The notes under the pieces: model-generated
The model's database searches: none
Seen by the model: the letters and a program-made list of their open reading frames with translations, nothing else
Told to the model about the DNA's origin: nothing
Assembly (NCBI RefSeq): GCF_016599145.1
Contig: NZ_JAENKO010000036.1
Coordinates: 1 to 45,560, forward strand
Direction: 5' to 3'
DNA: 45,560 nt
From: Tomitella cavernea
GTDB taxonomy: Bacteria > Actinomycetota > Actinomycetes > Mycobacteriales > Mycobacteriaceae
Made by a program: the position numbers and the translations under genes
Shown here: piece after piece, positions 7,989 to 16,186 of the stretch
Position numbering within the stretch: the first letter of the stretch is position 1
Layout: each line of letters begins with the position of its first letter

Positions 7989-8894
7989 ATGCGACCCCAG
8001 ACTGATCACATGGGCGATGACGATGCGGTGCGGCGAAATGAGCGACCCGACTTCACGGTGATCGCCGAGGACCTGCGATTCCCGGAATGCCCGCGCTGGC
8101 ATGACGGTGCGCTGTGGTTCTCCGACGTGTACGACGGTCGGGTGCTCCGGCTGGACCCGGCCAGGTGGTTCGAGCCGGAGGTGATGGCAGAGCTCGACAC
8201 CGCCCCGGCGGGCCTGGGGTTCCTGCCCGACGGCCGGCTGCTCGTCGCGTCCGGTACGGACCGCATCGTCTACAGGCGCGAGCCTGACGGGCGCCTCGCG
8301 GTGCACGCGGACCTTTCGGACCTCGCGGCGTGGCAGCTCAACGACATGTGTGTCGACGCGATCGGGCGCGCGTACGTGGGCGACTACGGCGACGGTTCGG
8401 CCCCGCCCGACCCGCCCTGCCCGGCCGACCTGATCCGTGTGGACCCCGATGGCGCGGCGTCGGCCGCGGCCGACGGATTGATGTTCGCCAACGGGATCGT
8501 CACCACCGCCGACGGCGCCACGCTGATCGTCGCGGAGACACGCTCGGCGCCGGGACGGCTGACGGCGTTCTCGATCGGCGACGACGGGACGCTGGCGGAC
8601 CGTCGCACGCTGTGCGCCTTCGACGGCGACGTGATGCCGGACGGCATCGCGATCGACGGTGCCGACGACGTCTGGGTGGCATCGCCGTTCACCCAGGAGA
8701 TCCTGCGCGTCGACGCGGGCGGCGCCATGGACCGTCGGCTCGCCGTCCCCCACCCGTACGCAGTGGCGCTGCGCCGCCCGGAACACGGCGGAGCGGGCGG
8801 CGGTGAGCTGTTCGTGTGCTCGTCGCCGGATTGGCGCCCCGAGGTGACCGCGACGGAACGCGGGGGGCGGATACTGCGCATCACCCTGGGCTGA
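7989..8894 (+). CDS. SMP-30/gluconolactonase-family protein
   Basis: A 301-residue six-bladed beta-propeller lactonase/esterase. Family metal ligands are visible: the first Glu in FPECPRW, the Asn in WQLNDMCVD, a second Asn in FANGIV and the Asp in MPDGIAIDG. Members hydrolyse sugar lactones or other esters in a Ca2+/Zn2+-dependent way, and the substrate cannot be read from sequence. The start is ambiguous: ATG 7989, GTG 7974 (close behind GGGAGAAG) and ATG 8010 are all in frame. It precedes an ACR3-like transporter (31-bp gap) and a VOC protein, possibly as one transcript. Confidence 0.88.
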   Translation: MRPQTDHMGDDDAVRRNERPDFTVIAEDLRFPECPRWHDGALWFSDVYDGRVLRLDPARWFEPEVMAELDTAPAGLGFLPDGRLLVASGTDRIVYRREPDGRLAVHADLSDLAAWQLNDMCVDAIGRAYVGDYGDGSAPPDPPCPADLIRVDPDGAASAAADGLMFANGIVTTADGATLIVAETRSAPGRLTAFSIGDDGTLADRRTLCAFDGDVMPDGIAIDGADDVWVASPFTQEILRVDAGGAMDRRLAVPHPYAVALRRPEHGGAGGGELFVCSSPDWRPEVTATERGGRILRITLG

Positions 8895-8925
8895 CAGCGT
8901 CGGCCGCATCGGGATAATCACTTCC

Positions 8926-9921
8926 ATGCGGCGGGGTGCGGAGTGGGCGGAGCGGCACCAGGTGCTCCTGTACCTCGCGGCGCTCGCCGTGGGGGCGGCG
9001 GTCGGTCTCGCGGCCCCGGCCGTCGCGGGCCCCGCCGATTCCGCGATCATGCCGGTGCTGGGCCTCTTGCTCTACGCGACGTTCCTCGGCGTGCCGTTCA
9101 CTCAGATCGGTGCGGCGCTGCGCGACCGGCGGTTCCTGCCGGCGGTGCTCGCGGTGAACTTCCTCGCGGTCCCGGTGGTGGTCTGGGGCGTGTCGCGGAT
9201 CGTCGCGCACGACGACGCGCTTCTGGTGGGGGTCCTGTTCGTACTGCTCACGCCGTGCGTGGACTACGTCATCGTCTTCACAGGGATCGCCGGCGGATCC
9301 GCAGGCAGGTTGTTGGCGGCGGCCCCGCTGCTGATGCTCGCGCAGATGGTGCTGCTGCCCGTGTACCTGCGGCTGTTCCTGGGCGTCGGATTCGTCGACG
9401 AGGTGGACGTCGGCCCGTTCGTGGAGTCGTTCCTCCTGCTCATCGTCGTGCCGCTGACAGCGGCGGGAGTCACGCAGGTGGCGGCGCGCCGGAGCCGCGC
9501 GGGCGCCGCGGTGCAGGCGGCCCTGTCGGCTGCGATGGTGCCGTTGATGGTGCTCACCCTGGCGTTGGTCGTCGCATCGCAGATCGACGGGGTGCGTGAA
9601 CGTCTTGGCTCGCTGCTGCTCGCGGTCCCGGTGTACCTCCTGTTCGCCGCGGTGATGGTGACCGTCGGGCTGGCCGCGGCCCGGGTGGCGCGGCTCGACG
9701 TCCCGGCCTCCCGCGCGGTGGTGTTCAGCGGAGTCACCCGTAACTCGCTCGTCGTCCTTCCGCTGGTGCTCGCCCTGCCCACGGCCTACGGCCTGGTCCC
9801 GCTCGTCGTGGTGACGCAGACTCTGGTAGAGCTCATCGTCATGGTGGTGCTGGTCAAGCTGGTGCCGCGGCTGTTGCCGGCGCGAGCCGACCCGGTCGAT
9901 CCTGTCGGAGGCCGCGCCTAG
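8926..9921 (+). CDS. ACR3/bile acid:Na+ symporter-family transporter, probable arsenite exporter
   Basis: A 331-residue integral membrane protein with about ten transmembrane helices of the BART superfamily. The block LLTPCVDYVIVFTGIAGG holds the Cys in the fourth helix that is essential in ACR3 arsenite carriers, and TQTLVELIVMV holds a Glu in a late helix at the position of the other key residue. Actinobacterial homologues are usually called arsenic resistance proteins. No arsR or arsC is adjacent, so the role in arsenite export is inferred. A short gap to the following VOC gene (9 bp) suggests co-transcription. Confidence 0.8.
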   Translation: MRRGAEWAERHQVLLYLAALAVGAAVGLAAPAVAGPADSAIMPVLGLLLYATFLGVPFTQIGAALRDRRFLPAVLAVNFLAVPVVVWGVSRIVAHDDALLVGVLFVLLTPCVDYVIVFTGIAGGSAGRLLAAAPLLMLAQMVLLPVYLRLFLGVGFVDEVDVGPFVESFLLLIVVPLTAAGVTQVAARRSRAGAAVQAALSAAMVPLMVLTLALVVASQIDGVRERLGSLLLAVPVYLLFAAVMVTVGLAAARVARLDVPASRAVVFSGVTRNSLVVLPLVLALPTAYGLVPLVVVTQTLVELIVMVVLVKLVPRLLPARADPVDPVGGRA

Positions 9922-9930
9922 TCTGGCGCC

Positions 9931-10311
9931 ATGACTGATCGCGCAGTGACCCTGGCCTCGGTATCCATCGACTGTCCCGACCCGGACGTGCTCGCCCGGT
10001 TCTACTTGCGCCTGCTCGGGCTCGAGGAGGCTTTTGCGACGGAGGATCGAGGGGTGGTCGGCCTGTCCGGGGCCGGGCCGATGCTGACGCTCATGCGGGT
10101 GGACGAGTACACCCCGCCGTCGTGGCCGGGAGGGGCGCAGCACCAGCAGATGCACCTGGATCTGGCCTCGCAGGACCTGGATGCCGATGTGGCGGCCGCC
10201 GTCGCGCTCGGCGCCCGCGAGGCCGATGTGCAACCGTCCCCCCACCGGTGGCGGGTGCTGCTGGACCCTGCCGGGCATCCCTTCTGCCTGAGTACAGTGC
10301 TGCCGGACTGA
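9931..10311 (+). CDS. VOC (glyoxalase/bleomycin-resistance) family protein
   Basis: A 126-residue protein made of two beta-alpha-beta-beta-beta units: SVSIDCPDPDVLARFYLRLLGL in the first half, and HLDLASQDLDADVAAAVALGA followed by WRVLLDPAGHPFCLST in the second. The end motif 'DPxGHPFCL' is typical of the small actinobacterial glyoxalase-like clade. Function ranges from dioxygenase to drug-binding protein and is unassigned here. It begins 9 bp after the ACR3-like gene. It lacks the vicinal cysteines expected of an ArsI-type C-As lyase. Confidence 0.88.
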   Translation: MTDRAVTLASVSIDCPDPDVLARFYLRLLGLEEAFATEDRGVVGLSGAGPMLTLMRVDEYTPPSWPGGAQHQQMHLDLASQDLDADVAAAVALGAREADVQPSPHRWRVLLDPAGHPFCLSTVLPD

Positions 10312-10461
10312 GGCCGGTCCCGGTGCGATGCGCCCCCGGTCGCATACCTCACCGCGGTTCCGGGTACGCGGCCGGGACCGGGTGCCACGAGCGCGCCGAA
10401 GTCTACGGTGGTGGTGGAACGGCGCATGGTCGCTCTGTCGTGGCGGGAATGGAGGAATCCG

Positions 10462-10860
10462 ATGGGTCAGATCCGCTTGGTCCGCGTCTACGAGGCCACC
10501 GAGGGGCATTCGCGCCACGACGAGGTCGCGGCCATCGCCTCGGGTTCCGACAGTCCCAGCGTGTTCCTCGTGGACAGGGTGTGGCCGCGGGGGGTGTCGA
10601 AGGGGTCGCTGCCGTTCGACGAGTGGGTGAAGGACGTCGCTCCCACCACCGACTTGCGCAAATGGTTCGGCCACGACCCTGACAAGTTCGGCGAGTTCTC
10701 CGAGCGCTACCGGGCGGAGCTGGACGACGACGGCAGCGAGGCGGCGCACAGCATCGTCGCGGCCGCGAAGGACCGGGACATCGTGCTGCTCTACTCGGCC
10801 AAGGACGAGGAGCACAACCAGGCCGTCGTCCTGCGCCAGTGGGTCAACGGCAAGCGCTGA
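10462..10860 (+). CDS. DUF488 family protein
   Basis: A 132-residue protein with the DUF488 hallmarks LVDRVWPRGVSK, FDEWVKDVAPTTDLRKWFGHD and the C-terminal LLYSAKDEEHNQAVVLRQWV. The family is widespread in bacteria; its conserved Asp/Arg/Trp residues suggest an enzymatic pocket, but the function is unknown. ATG 10462 follows GGAGGA with good spacing, and the upstream in-frame start at 10408 would add residues unlike the family. It is co-oriented with the ACR3/VOC genes but 150 bp away. Confidence 0.9.
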   Translation: MGQIRLVRVYEATEGHSRHDEVAAIASGSDSPSVFLVDRVWPRGVSKGSLPFDEWVKDVAPTTDLRKWFGHDPDKFGEFSERYRAELDDDGSEAAHSIVAAAKDRDIVLLYSAKDEEHNQAVVLRQWVNGKR

Positions 10861-11394
10861 CCAGAGCCGTGCACGGACCAGAGTTGTGCACTGACCCGGG
10901 AGAGGACTCCCCGATGGCCCGTCCGGCGCAACGAACTGCTGCACAGTTCACCCCCGCCCGGGACCGGTTGATGCCGGAGTTCGGCCTGCGCGAGGAGATC
11001 GTGCTGCTGAGGCGCACACACGCGATTGGTGGAGGTGAGCGCGATCACCTGGGCGGAGTTGATGCCGCGGACGTGCTGCGCATCGACCTCGATGGCACCC
11101 CGCTCGGCTGGCAGGAATGACGATGGACTCCGCTCGACCCGAATCCGGGCGCTCCCGGCCGGGGGCAAAATCGATCGAAGTTTCGTTTCGACCGTTTGGA
11201 TGACATTTATTCAAAGGGATGATGTCGATCCGCTAGGGTGTATCGACTCTTTCGGGTAGCGTCGGTATAGAACGCGCAGGAAGGGTTTCCATCTTTGCTC
11301 GCTGGGGTCGAACGCGGCGATTTTCGAGCGGAAGCGTTTTCAGGAGTGCAGTTCTATCTTTGGTAAGCCCTCGAATTCCCCGGGAGTGTGGATT
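10861..11394. other. Gene-poor, partly AT-rich stretch
   Basis: Between the DUF488 gene and a secreted-protein gene. It holds one doubtful small ORF (10914-11120). From about 11165 onward the sequence is distinctly AT-richer (for example 11205-11225) and probably includes the promoter of the secreted protein, but I cannot place -35/-10 boxes firmly. Confidence 0.4.
10914..11120 (+). CDS. Hypothetical small ORF (68 codons)
   Basis: ATG 10914 has a purine-rich GAGAGGA upstream and the frame ends at TGA 11118-11120. The product (with FTPARDRLMPEFGLREEIVLLRR and DVLRIDLDG) matches no family I recognise. It could be a gene fragment or a chance ORF. Confidence 0.25.
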   Translation: MARPAQRTAAQFTPARDRLMPEFGLREEIVLLRRTHAIGGGERDHLGGVDAADVLRIDLDGTPLGWQE

Positions 11395-12030
11395 ATGCAC
11401 GTCAAAGCACCTATACGCGTATCGATCAGCGCAGCAGTCGCGGCATTCGCCGCCACTGCCCTGGCACTTCCGGCCGCAGCTGCGAGTTTCGAACTCGCGC
11501 CAGAGCCCGCGCCGTACGACGACAGCTATGTGTGCGACGCCGGCTACTTCTCGAGCACCCAGAAGTGGGAAGTCTCGTGGGGGAATCAGTATGATTATGC
11601 AGGCTCGCCCGAGTACAGCAGCACCGATTTCGGCGGTCTCACCTACATTGACCCGCAGTACACGGGGAAGACGGCGAGCGACGAACTGCAGAAAATCGAG
11701 AATTATAACTCTGATAAAACTTCGAGGAATGCAGCCTATCATTGGTGGTATCCGTCGCGGGAAATGGTGAAGGATGGGTCGAAACTGGTTCTAGGGTTCG
11801 AAGACGGCACGGTGATATCCGGCGAAGCGACGGTCGGAAATGGTCACTGCCCGTCGATTCGTTGGATTCAGTACAACGCCGACGGCACTGTCGCAGCAGA
11901 GCGCACGCCGAGTACATACCCGGTGGCTCCACTTCCGCCGAAGCCGGAGATTCCGACGGATTCGGGCGGCGAGCCTCCTTCGCTGCCGTTCGGGTCCCTG
12001 GGGTCTCTGGGCTCGCTTTTCCCGCAGTGA
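11395..12030 (+). CDS. Secreted protein of unknown function
   Basis: A 211-residue protein with a clear Sec signal peptide: basic MHVKAPIRVS, a hydrophobic stretch, and a likely cut after ALPAAAA. The mature part is rich in Tyr, Trp, Asp and Ser, has two cysteines (CDAGYF and GHCPSI) that could pair, and ends in a Pro/Gly/Ser tail (PPKPEIPTDSGGEPP, then repeated GSLGSL). ATG 11395 follows GGGAG with good spacing. The middle of the gene (about 11690-11770) is unusually AT-rich, with codons such as AAT, TAT and AAA, which suggests a different history from its neighbours. I do not recognise the family; surface exposure is inferred. Confidence 0.75.
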   Translation: MHVKAPIRVSISAAVAAFAATALALPAAAASFELAPEPAPYDDSYVCDAGYFSSTQKWEVSWGNQYDYAGSPEYSSTDFGGLTYIDPQYTGKTASDELQKIENYNSDKTSRNAAYHWWYPSREMVKDGSKLVLGFEDGTVISGEATVGNGHCPSIRWIQYNADGTVAAERTPSTYPVAPLPPKPEIPTDSGGEPPSLPFGSLGSLGSLFPQ

Positions 12031-12216
12031 ACAGTCTTTAGTTGAAGAACGACGTCCACTGACACGAGGCAGGCCAGGCTGCAGGAGAAGCACTCTGAAG
12101 CCCGGCCCGCCCACGTGTGCTTGCGGCGTATACCCGGCCACGTCGGTCCCGATTTCTAGGCTTGGTCCTCAGGGCGCAACCTTCATTTGCGCCGACTGAT
12201 GGACTGCGTCGCGCAT

Positions 12217-13272
12217 TCAGAGCGGCGGCGCGCCGGTCGCGTCGGCCGGCCCGCCCCGGCGCCGCACCTCGGCTCGCGCGCGGTCGATTCCGCCGTGTTC
12301 CAAGGCGGCAAGGAGTGTCTCGCCACGCCAGTGCACCCGCCCGCGGCGGCGCACCTCCACCGTCAGCCGCCCCGCAAGGTGCTCGATGGCCCCGGGCACG
12401 TTACGGCGTTCGGATGGCATAGGGACGGGCAGCACATGGGCGGCGTCCAGTGGCGACTCCGCTTCCACGCCGACGTTCCATTGCCTGTTCCTGCCGTGCA
12501 GCGACCAGGTCTCGTCCGTCACGGCGGCGCGCACCGGCGACGTCACGGGGTTGCCGAGCCGGATCACGGGGCCGCCGGGGAGCGCCACCACCAGGGCCGT
12601 GACCTCGGTGCGCAACGGCCCCGCCGTCACCACTCCCCCGGCGAAGGCCACGCACGCATCCGGGTCGTCGAACCCGTGCGCTTGCCCCCACCACCACGAG
12701 TCGGGGAAACCGCCGCGCCCCCAGTTCTTCTCGGCGTACGCGTACGCGCCGGTGAGGTCGATCTCCTCGTCGCCCAGCACCGCCGTTCCGTGGACACGGC
12801 CGCCGAGCAGCCACGGGTGCCAGTACTGGTTGAGCGCGGGGACGCACTGGAACGCGCTCGAACCCCCGAATCGCCGGCGCGGCCAGCGGGCGTGACTCGA
12901 GACAGTGACGTCGAGCCGGGCGCGATCGCCGAGGTTCACGCACACGCGGCCGTCGTCGCCGAAGAAGCTCCCGGCCCGGGAGGTGCTGTCCGCCCCGCCC
13001 GCGCATGCCCCGAGACGGTCCGGTGCCGCCGACCCACCCGGCACCGCGGCGGTGCGCAGGAATCCGCCCGGATGCCCAGCCAGCCCCACAGTCGCCCACC
13101 GGTCGCCGGTTCCGCTCTCATTCACCCCGCACAGGGCGATCACCACGTCGCCCGTGTCCGGCCGGGTGAACCGCCAGAAATAGCCCTCCATCGCGACGCC
13201 GTGCGCCCGGAGCGGGTCGCCGAAGGGCAGGTCGGCGCCGGTGCGGCGGTACGCGTCGTACAGCTGTCCCAT
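12217..13272 (-). CDS. Tocopherol cyclase-like family protein
   Basis: A 351-residue protein that resembles the tocopherol cyclase / lipocalin-like fold. The signature is the central motif AYAYAEKNWGRGGFPDSWWWGQ with nearby aromatic residues, preceded by YFWRFTRP near the start. True tocopherol cyclases are found in phototrophs; bacterial relatives in Mycobacteriales have no assigned reaction, so cyclase activity should not be assumed. ATG 13272 is the only start that gives the full N-terminal block. It is divergent from the deazaflavin-dependent oxidoreductase gene with a 70-bp gap, which may hold both promoters. Confidence 0.78.
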   Translation of the reverse strand: MGQLYDAYRRTGADLPFGDPLRAHGVAMEGYFWRFTRPDTGDVVIALCGVNESGTGDRWATVGLAGHPGGFLRTAAVPGGSAAPDRLGACAGGADSTSRAGSFFGDDGRVCVNLGDRARLDVTVSSHARWPRRRFGGSSAFQCVPALNQYWHPWLLGGRVHGTAVLGDEEIDLTGAYAYAEKNWGRGGFPDSWWWGQAHGFDDPDACVAFAGGVVTAGPLRTEVTALVVALPGGPVIRLGNPVTSPVRAAVTDETWSLHGRNRQWNVGVEAESPLDAAHVLPVPMPSERRNVPGAIEHLAGRLTVEVRRRGRVHWRGETLLAALEHGGIDRARAEVRRRGGPADATGAPPL

Positions 13273-13342
13273 CGGTTCACGCTACCCCCATCCGCTGCCT
13301 GTTTGAGGGCTGTGCGGTCACCGATCTGTGTACCGTCGACGC

Positions 13343-13816
13343 ATGAGCTCGCCGTATCCCCGCCCGTTGGCGGTGGCATTCAACGCCGCGAATCGCCTCG
13401 TCGTCCCGCTGCTGCGTTCGCCGGTGCACAGGGTGGTCAGCGGGCGGCTGATGGTCGTGTCGTATACGGGCGCCAAGTCCGGGCGGAGCTTCGCGATCCC
13501 CGTCGCGTATTACGCGTTCAGCCCGGACGAGGTCTGGGCGTTCGGCGCGCGCACCGGGTGGATGAGCAACTTCCGGCTGTCCCGGCCGGTGTCGCTGCGG
13601 CTGCGCGGGCGCGATTACCGTGCGGAGGGCCTGCTCGTGGACAACCGGACCGAGGTGTCGGACCTGGTGATCGAGCTCGTGGAGCGTGGCGTCACCAGCG
13701 CCTCGCAGGACCCGTTCCTGGGGCTGCCGAAGGGGCGGATCCCGACGCGGGCGGAGGCGGACGCCGCCGCGGACCGCGCCCGCATCGTGCGCTTCGCCTT
13801 GGACGAGCAGCTGTAG
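13343..13816 (+). CDS. Nitroreductase/quinone reductase-family protein (DDN-like, probably F420-dependent)
   Basis: A 157-residue split-barrel protein of the DUF385 family, which includes the F420-dependent nitroreductase Ddn. Typical parts are LMVVSYTGAKSGRSFAIPVAYY (glycine/lysine cofactor loop) and WMSNFRLSRPVSLRLRGRDYRAEG. Relatives reduce quinones or nitroaromatics with deazaflavin F420, and the order Mycobacteriales is rich in them. ATG 13343 is chosen; an upstream in-frame start at 13328 adds only five basic residues. The substrate is unknown. Confidence 0.8.
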   Translation: MSSPYPRPLAVAFNAANRLVVPLLRSPVHRVVSGRLMVVSYTGAKSGRSFAIPVAYYAFSPDEVWAFGARTGWMSNFRLSRPVSLRLRGRDYRAEGLLVDNRTEVSDLVIELVERGVTSASQDPFLGLPKGRIPTRAEADAAADRARIVRFALDEQL

Positions 13817-13823
13817 TCCCCCG

Positions 13824-13893
13824 CCGGGCCTCCCGCTGGCTGAGAGGGACCCGTTGGTCTGCTGTGACTCGGATTACGTTCGCGGGAAAGCGC
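13824..13893 (+). promoter_or_regulatory. TPP-riboswitch-like leader (weak, unproven)
   Basis: The gap before the FAD dehydrogenase gene contains GGCTGAGAGGGACCCG, close to the conserved GGCUGAGA...ACCCGU core of thiamin-pyrophosphate riboswitches. It is followed by TGACTCGGATTACGTTCGCG and GGGAAAG in the positions of the second half. A CGGG (13826-13829) could pair with CCCG. The second half deviates from the highly conserved consensus, so this may be a degenerate copy or chance. Confidence 0.2.
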
Positions 13894-13906
13894 GAAGGGA
13901 GTGGGG

Positions 13907-15334
13907 ATGGCAGCGGGAGAGGCAGCAGGCGGATACGACGTGGTGGTCGTCGGAGGGGGCGCTGCCGGTGCGGCCGCCGCGCTGAGTGCGCACCGGGCGG
14001 GCGCCCGCGTGCTGGTGCTGGAGAAGGGCGACGCCGCCACTGCGGGCGGGAACACGCGGGTGTCCGGCGGCGGCTGGTTCACCCACGACGACCCCGAGCG
14101 TGCCGCAGTGTTCCTCCGCGCCCTTTGCGGGCCGTACGCGCTTGACGAGGAGGTCGTCCGCGCGTGGGCCGCGGAGACCGCTGTGAACTCGCAGTGGATG
14201 CGGTTGCTCGGCGCGCCGGTCGCGCGCAGCGGCGAGTACCACACAAGTCCGGAGTATCTCGGCGTGGACGGTGCCGACTGCTACACGGGCATGGACACGG
14301 TGGACGGCCGGATGGGCAACGGCGCACTGCACGACTTCTTCCGGGGTGCCCTGGCGGAGAACGGCATCGAGGTGCGGGAGGGCGCAGCTGCTCGAGAACT
14401 GCTCCGCGACGCGACCGGCCGGATCGCGGGCGTCACGCTTGAGGGCGGGACGACGATCGGGGCCCGGGGCGTGGTGCTGGCGACCGGCGGATTCGCGGCG
14501 GACCCGCAGATGGTGCGGGACTACCTGCGCGTGCCGGACCACGTGCTGTGGGGGTCGCCCTACTCGACCGGCGACGGCCACCGGATGGCGCAGCAGGCGG
14601 GCGCCGACCTGTGGCACATGGACAACATGATGACGATCACCGGGGTGGAGACGGGCCGGCGGACGGGGATGTACCTGGCGCTGTGGGGTTCGCCGCACCA
14701 CCTGTTCGTCTCGGCGGCCGGGCGTCGATTCGCCGACGAGACCGCTGAGGCGCGGCACGGGCACGTCGAACACGACGGCCGGTACGAGCACTTCCCCACC
14801 CACCGGTTCCACGTGGTGTTCGACGGACGCCTGCTTTCGGCCGGGCCGCTGAGCCCCGACCGCGGCGTGCTGCCGGTCGGGTGGGAGCTGCTGGAGAACG
14901 GCACGCGGTGGAGCGCGGACAACTCCGCGGAACTCGCCGACGGCCGGATCGCCTCGGCCGACACGCCGCAGGCCCTCGCCGAGGCGATCGGGGTGGAACC
15001 GGAGGCGCTGGAGACGACGCTGCGGCACTACAACGCCGCGTGCGCTGCGGGCCGTGACGACTGGTTCGGGCGCGATCCGGCGACGCTGGGTGCGGTGGAC
15101 AGGCCGCCGTATTACGCGCTCGAGGTGGTGCCGATGATCGGCTGGAGCAGCGGCGGGCCCCGGCGCGACGGGCGTTCCCGGGTGCTTGACGTGCGCGGCG
15201 AGCCGATTCCGGGGCTCTTCGCCGCCGGAGAGGTGAGTTCCACCTACAGCTGGCGCAAGGACGGCGGATTCCACATCGCCGATGCGCTCGCATTCGGGCG
15301 CATCGCGGGGCGGGAGGCGGCGGCACTCGCATAG
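13907..15334 (+). CDS. FAD-binding dehydrogenase (fumarate reductase / 3-ketosteroid dehydrogenase type)
   Basis: A 475-residue flavoprotein. The dinucleotide motif VVVGGGAAGAAAAL with the Glu of VLVLEKGD lies at residues 12-40, followed by GGNTRVSGGGW. The C-terminal FAD signature GLFAAGEVSS...GGFHIADALAFGRIAG is typical of the FrdA/KstD-like superfamily, whose members reduce or desaturate C-C bonds next to a carbonyl. The substrate is unknown. ATG 13907 follows GAAGGGAG, so I reject the GTG two codons upstream. No ferredoxin or succinate dehydrogenase partner is adjacent, which favours a soluble single-subunit enzyme. Confidence 0.88.
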   Translation: MAAGEAAGGYDVVVVGGGAAGAAAALSAHRAGARVLVLEKGDAATAGGNTRVSGGGWFTHDDPERAAVFLRALCGPYALDEEVVRAWAAETAVNSQWMRLLGAPVARSGEYHTSPEYLGVDGADCYTGMDTVDGRMGNGALHDFFRGALAENGIEVREGAAARELLRDATGRIAGVTLEGGTTIGARGVVLATGGFAADPQMVRDYLRVPDHVLWGSPYSTGDGHRMAQQAGADLWHMDNMMTITGVETGRRTGMYLALWGSPHHLFVSAAGRRFADETAEARHGHVEHDGRYEHFPTHRFHVVFDGRLLSAGPLSPDRGVLPVGWELLENGTRWSADNSAELADGRIASADTPQALAEAIGVEPEALETTLRHYNAACAAGRDDWFGRDPATLGAVDRPPYYALEVVPMIGWSSGGPRRDGRSRVLDVRGEPIPGLFAAGEVSSTYSWRKDGGFHIADALAFGRIAGREAAALA

Positions 15335-15550
15335 GCGGCTCGCCGTGCGGGCGATTAGTGCGAAGGACCGACCGCGTTCGGTCGCCTCTCGGCGAAAGGC
15401 GCAACGCGGCTCCAGCCGGACGGTATTCCGCGAAGGCGATGGTGTGAGCCCGGGGGACACGAACGCGGCCGATCCACCCTGTGCAACCGGACCGGCCGGG
15501 AACCTATTCCCATGCCGCCGCGGTGCTGCGGGAATCGGTCGCAGGGCAGG

Positions 15551-15988
15551 TCAGGGCACCATCACGATGTGGTATCCCGCGTTCCAGCCGGCCGGCGCGA
15601 GGCTGTCCACGTTGACCATGGCGAAGCCGTAGCCGATGTCGAAGGTCGTGCTGGTGGGGCCGCCGTCGACGCGTACGAGCCGGTTCTGCGGTCCGGCGCC
15701 GCTGATGGTGGAGACCTCCACGTCCGCAGGGCAGCCGGGGGTGCCCCACGTTCCGGCCGGCGTGAGCGTGACGGTGAGGTTGCCGCTGTGCGGGGTCTGG
15801 TCGAGTCCGACGAGGATGTTTCCCCAGCATGCGCCGTCCGGAGCGAGGGTGAGTTGTGTCCCGGCCAGCGCGAGCCCGGGCGGCGGTGCAGCGGTGGCGG
15901 TGCCTGCCGCGGCGGCCAGGACTATCGCGGTTATGGTGGCCGTCGCTACGGCGGTCAGCGCGTGGATGGCATGGCGGGCGCGGGGCAT
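15551..15988 (-). CDS. Small secreted protein of unknown function
   Basis: A 145-residue protein with a long Sec signal peptide (MPRARHAIHALTAVATATIT, then a run of Ala/Val) and probable cleavage after TATAAP. The mature ~105 residues contain two cysteines (GACWGN and GCPADV), suggesting one disulfide, and beta-rich sequence such as GNLTVTLTPAGTWG. ATG 15988 follows AAAGGA, which is better than the longer frame starting at 16096. No family recognised. It stands alone between the FAD dehydrogenase and a decayed HNH gene. Confidence 0.75.
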   Translation of the reverse strand: MPRARHAIHALTAVATATITAIVLAAAAGTATAAPPPGLALAGTQLTLAPDGACWGNILVGLDQTPHSGNLTVTLTPAGTWGTPGCPADVEVSTISGAGPQNRLVRVDGGPTSTTFDIGYGFAMVNVDSLAPAGWNAGYHIVMVP

Positions 15989-16186
15989 TGGGGTCCTTTC
16001 GGCTGCAAGTTGCTGAGGGCGATCCCACGGTAGAGGGCGCGCGGTGACGCGTGACGCTCGGCCGCTGAGACGGCTCTGGCCGATGCTGTGTCGCACTGTG
16101 GGATCCGCCGGTGTCGGCAGCTCGCTGGGCGCGTGGTTGTGCCCCCGCGCCGTGGTTGGTGGCGCGGGGGTGGCGGTCGGGGGTGT

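Noticed and set aside
9931-10311. VOC gene next to an ACR3-like exporter as an ArsI C-As lyase
   Set aside because: The protein has only two separated cysteines (SIDCPDPD and PFCLST), not the vicinal cysteine pair that ArsI uses to bind organoarsenicals.
12217-13272. Assignment as a true tocopherol cyclase
   Set aside because: Only the fold signature is shared. The organism type and neighbours give no sign of tocopherol synthesis.
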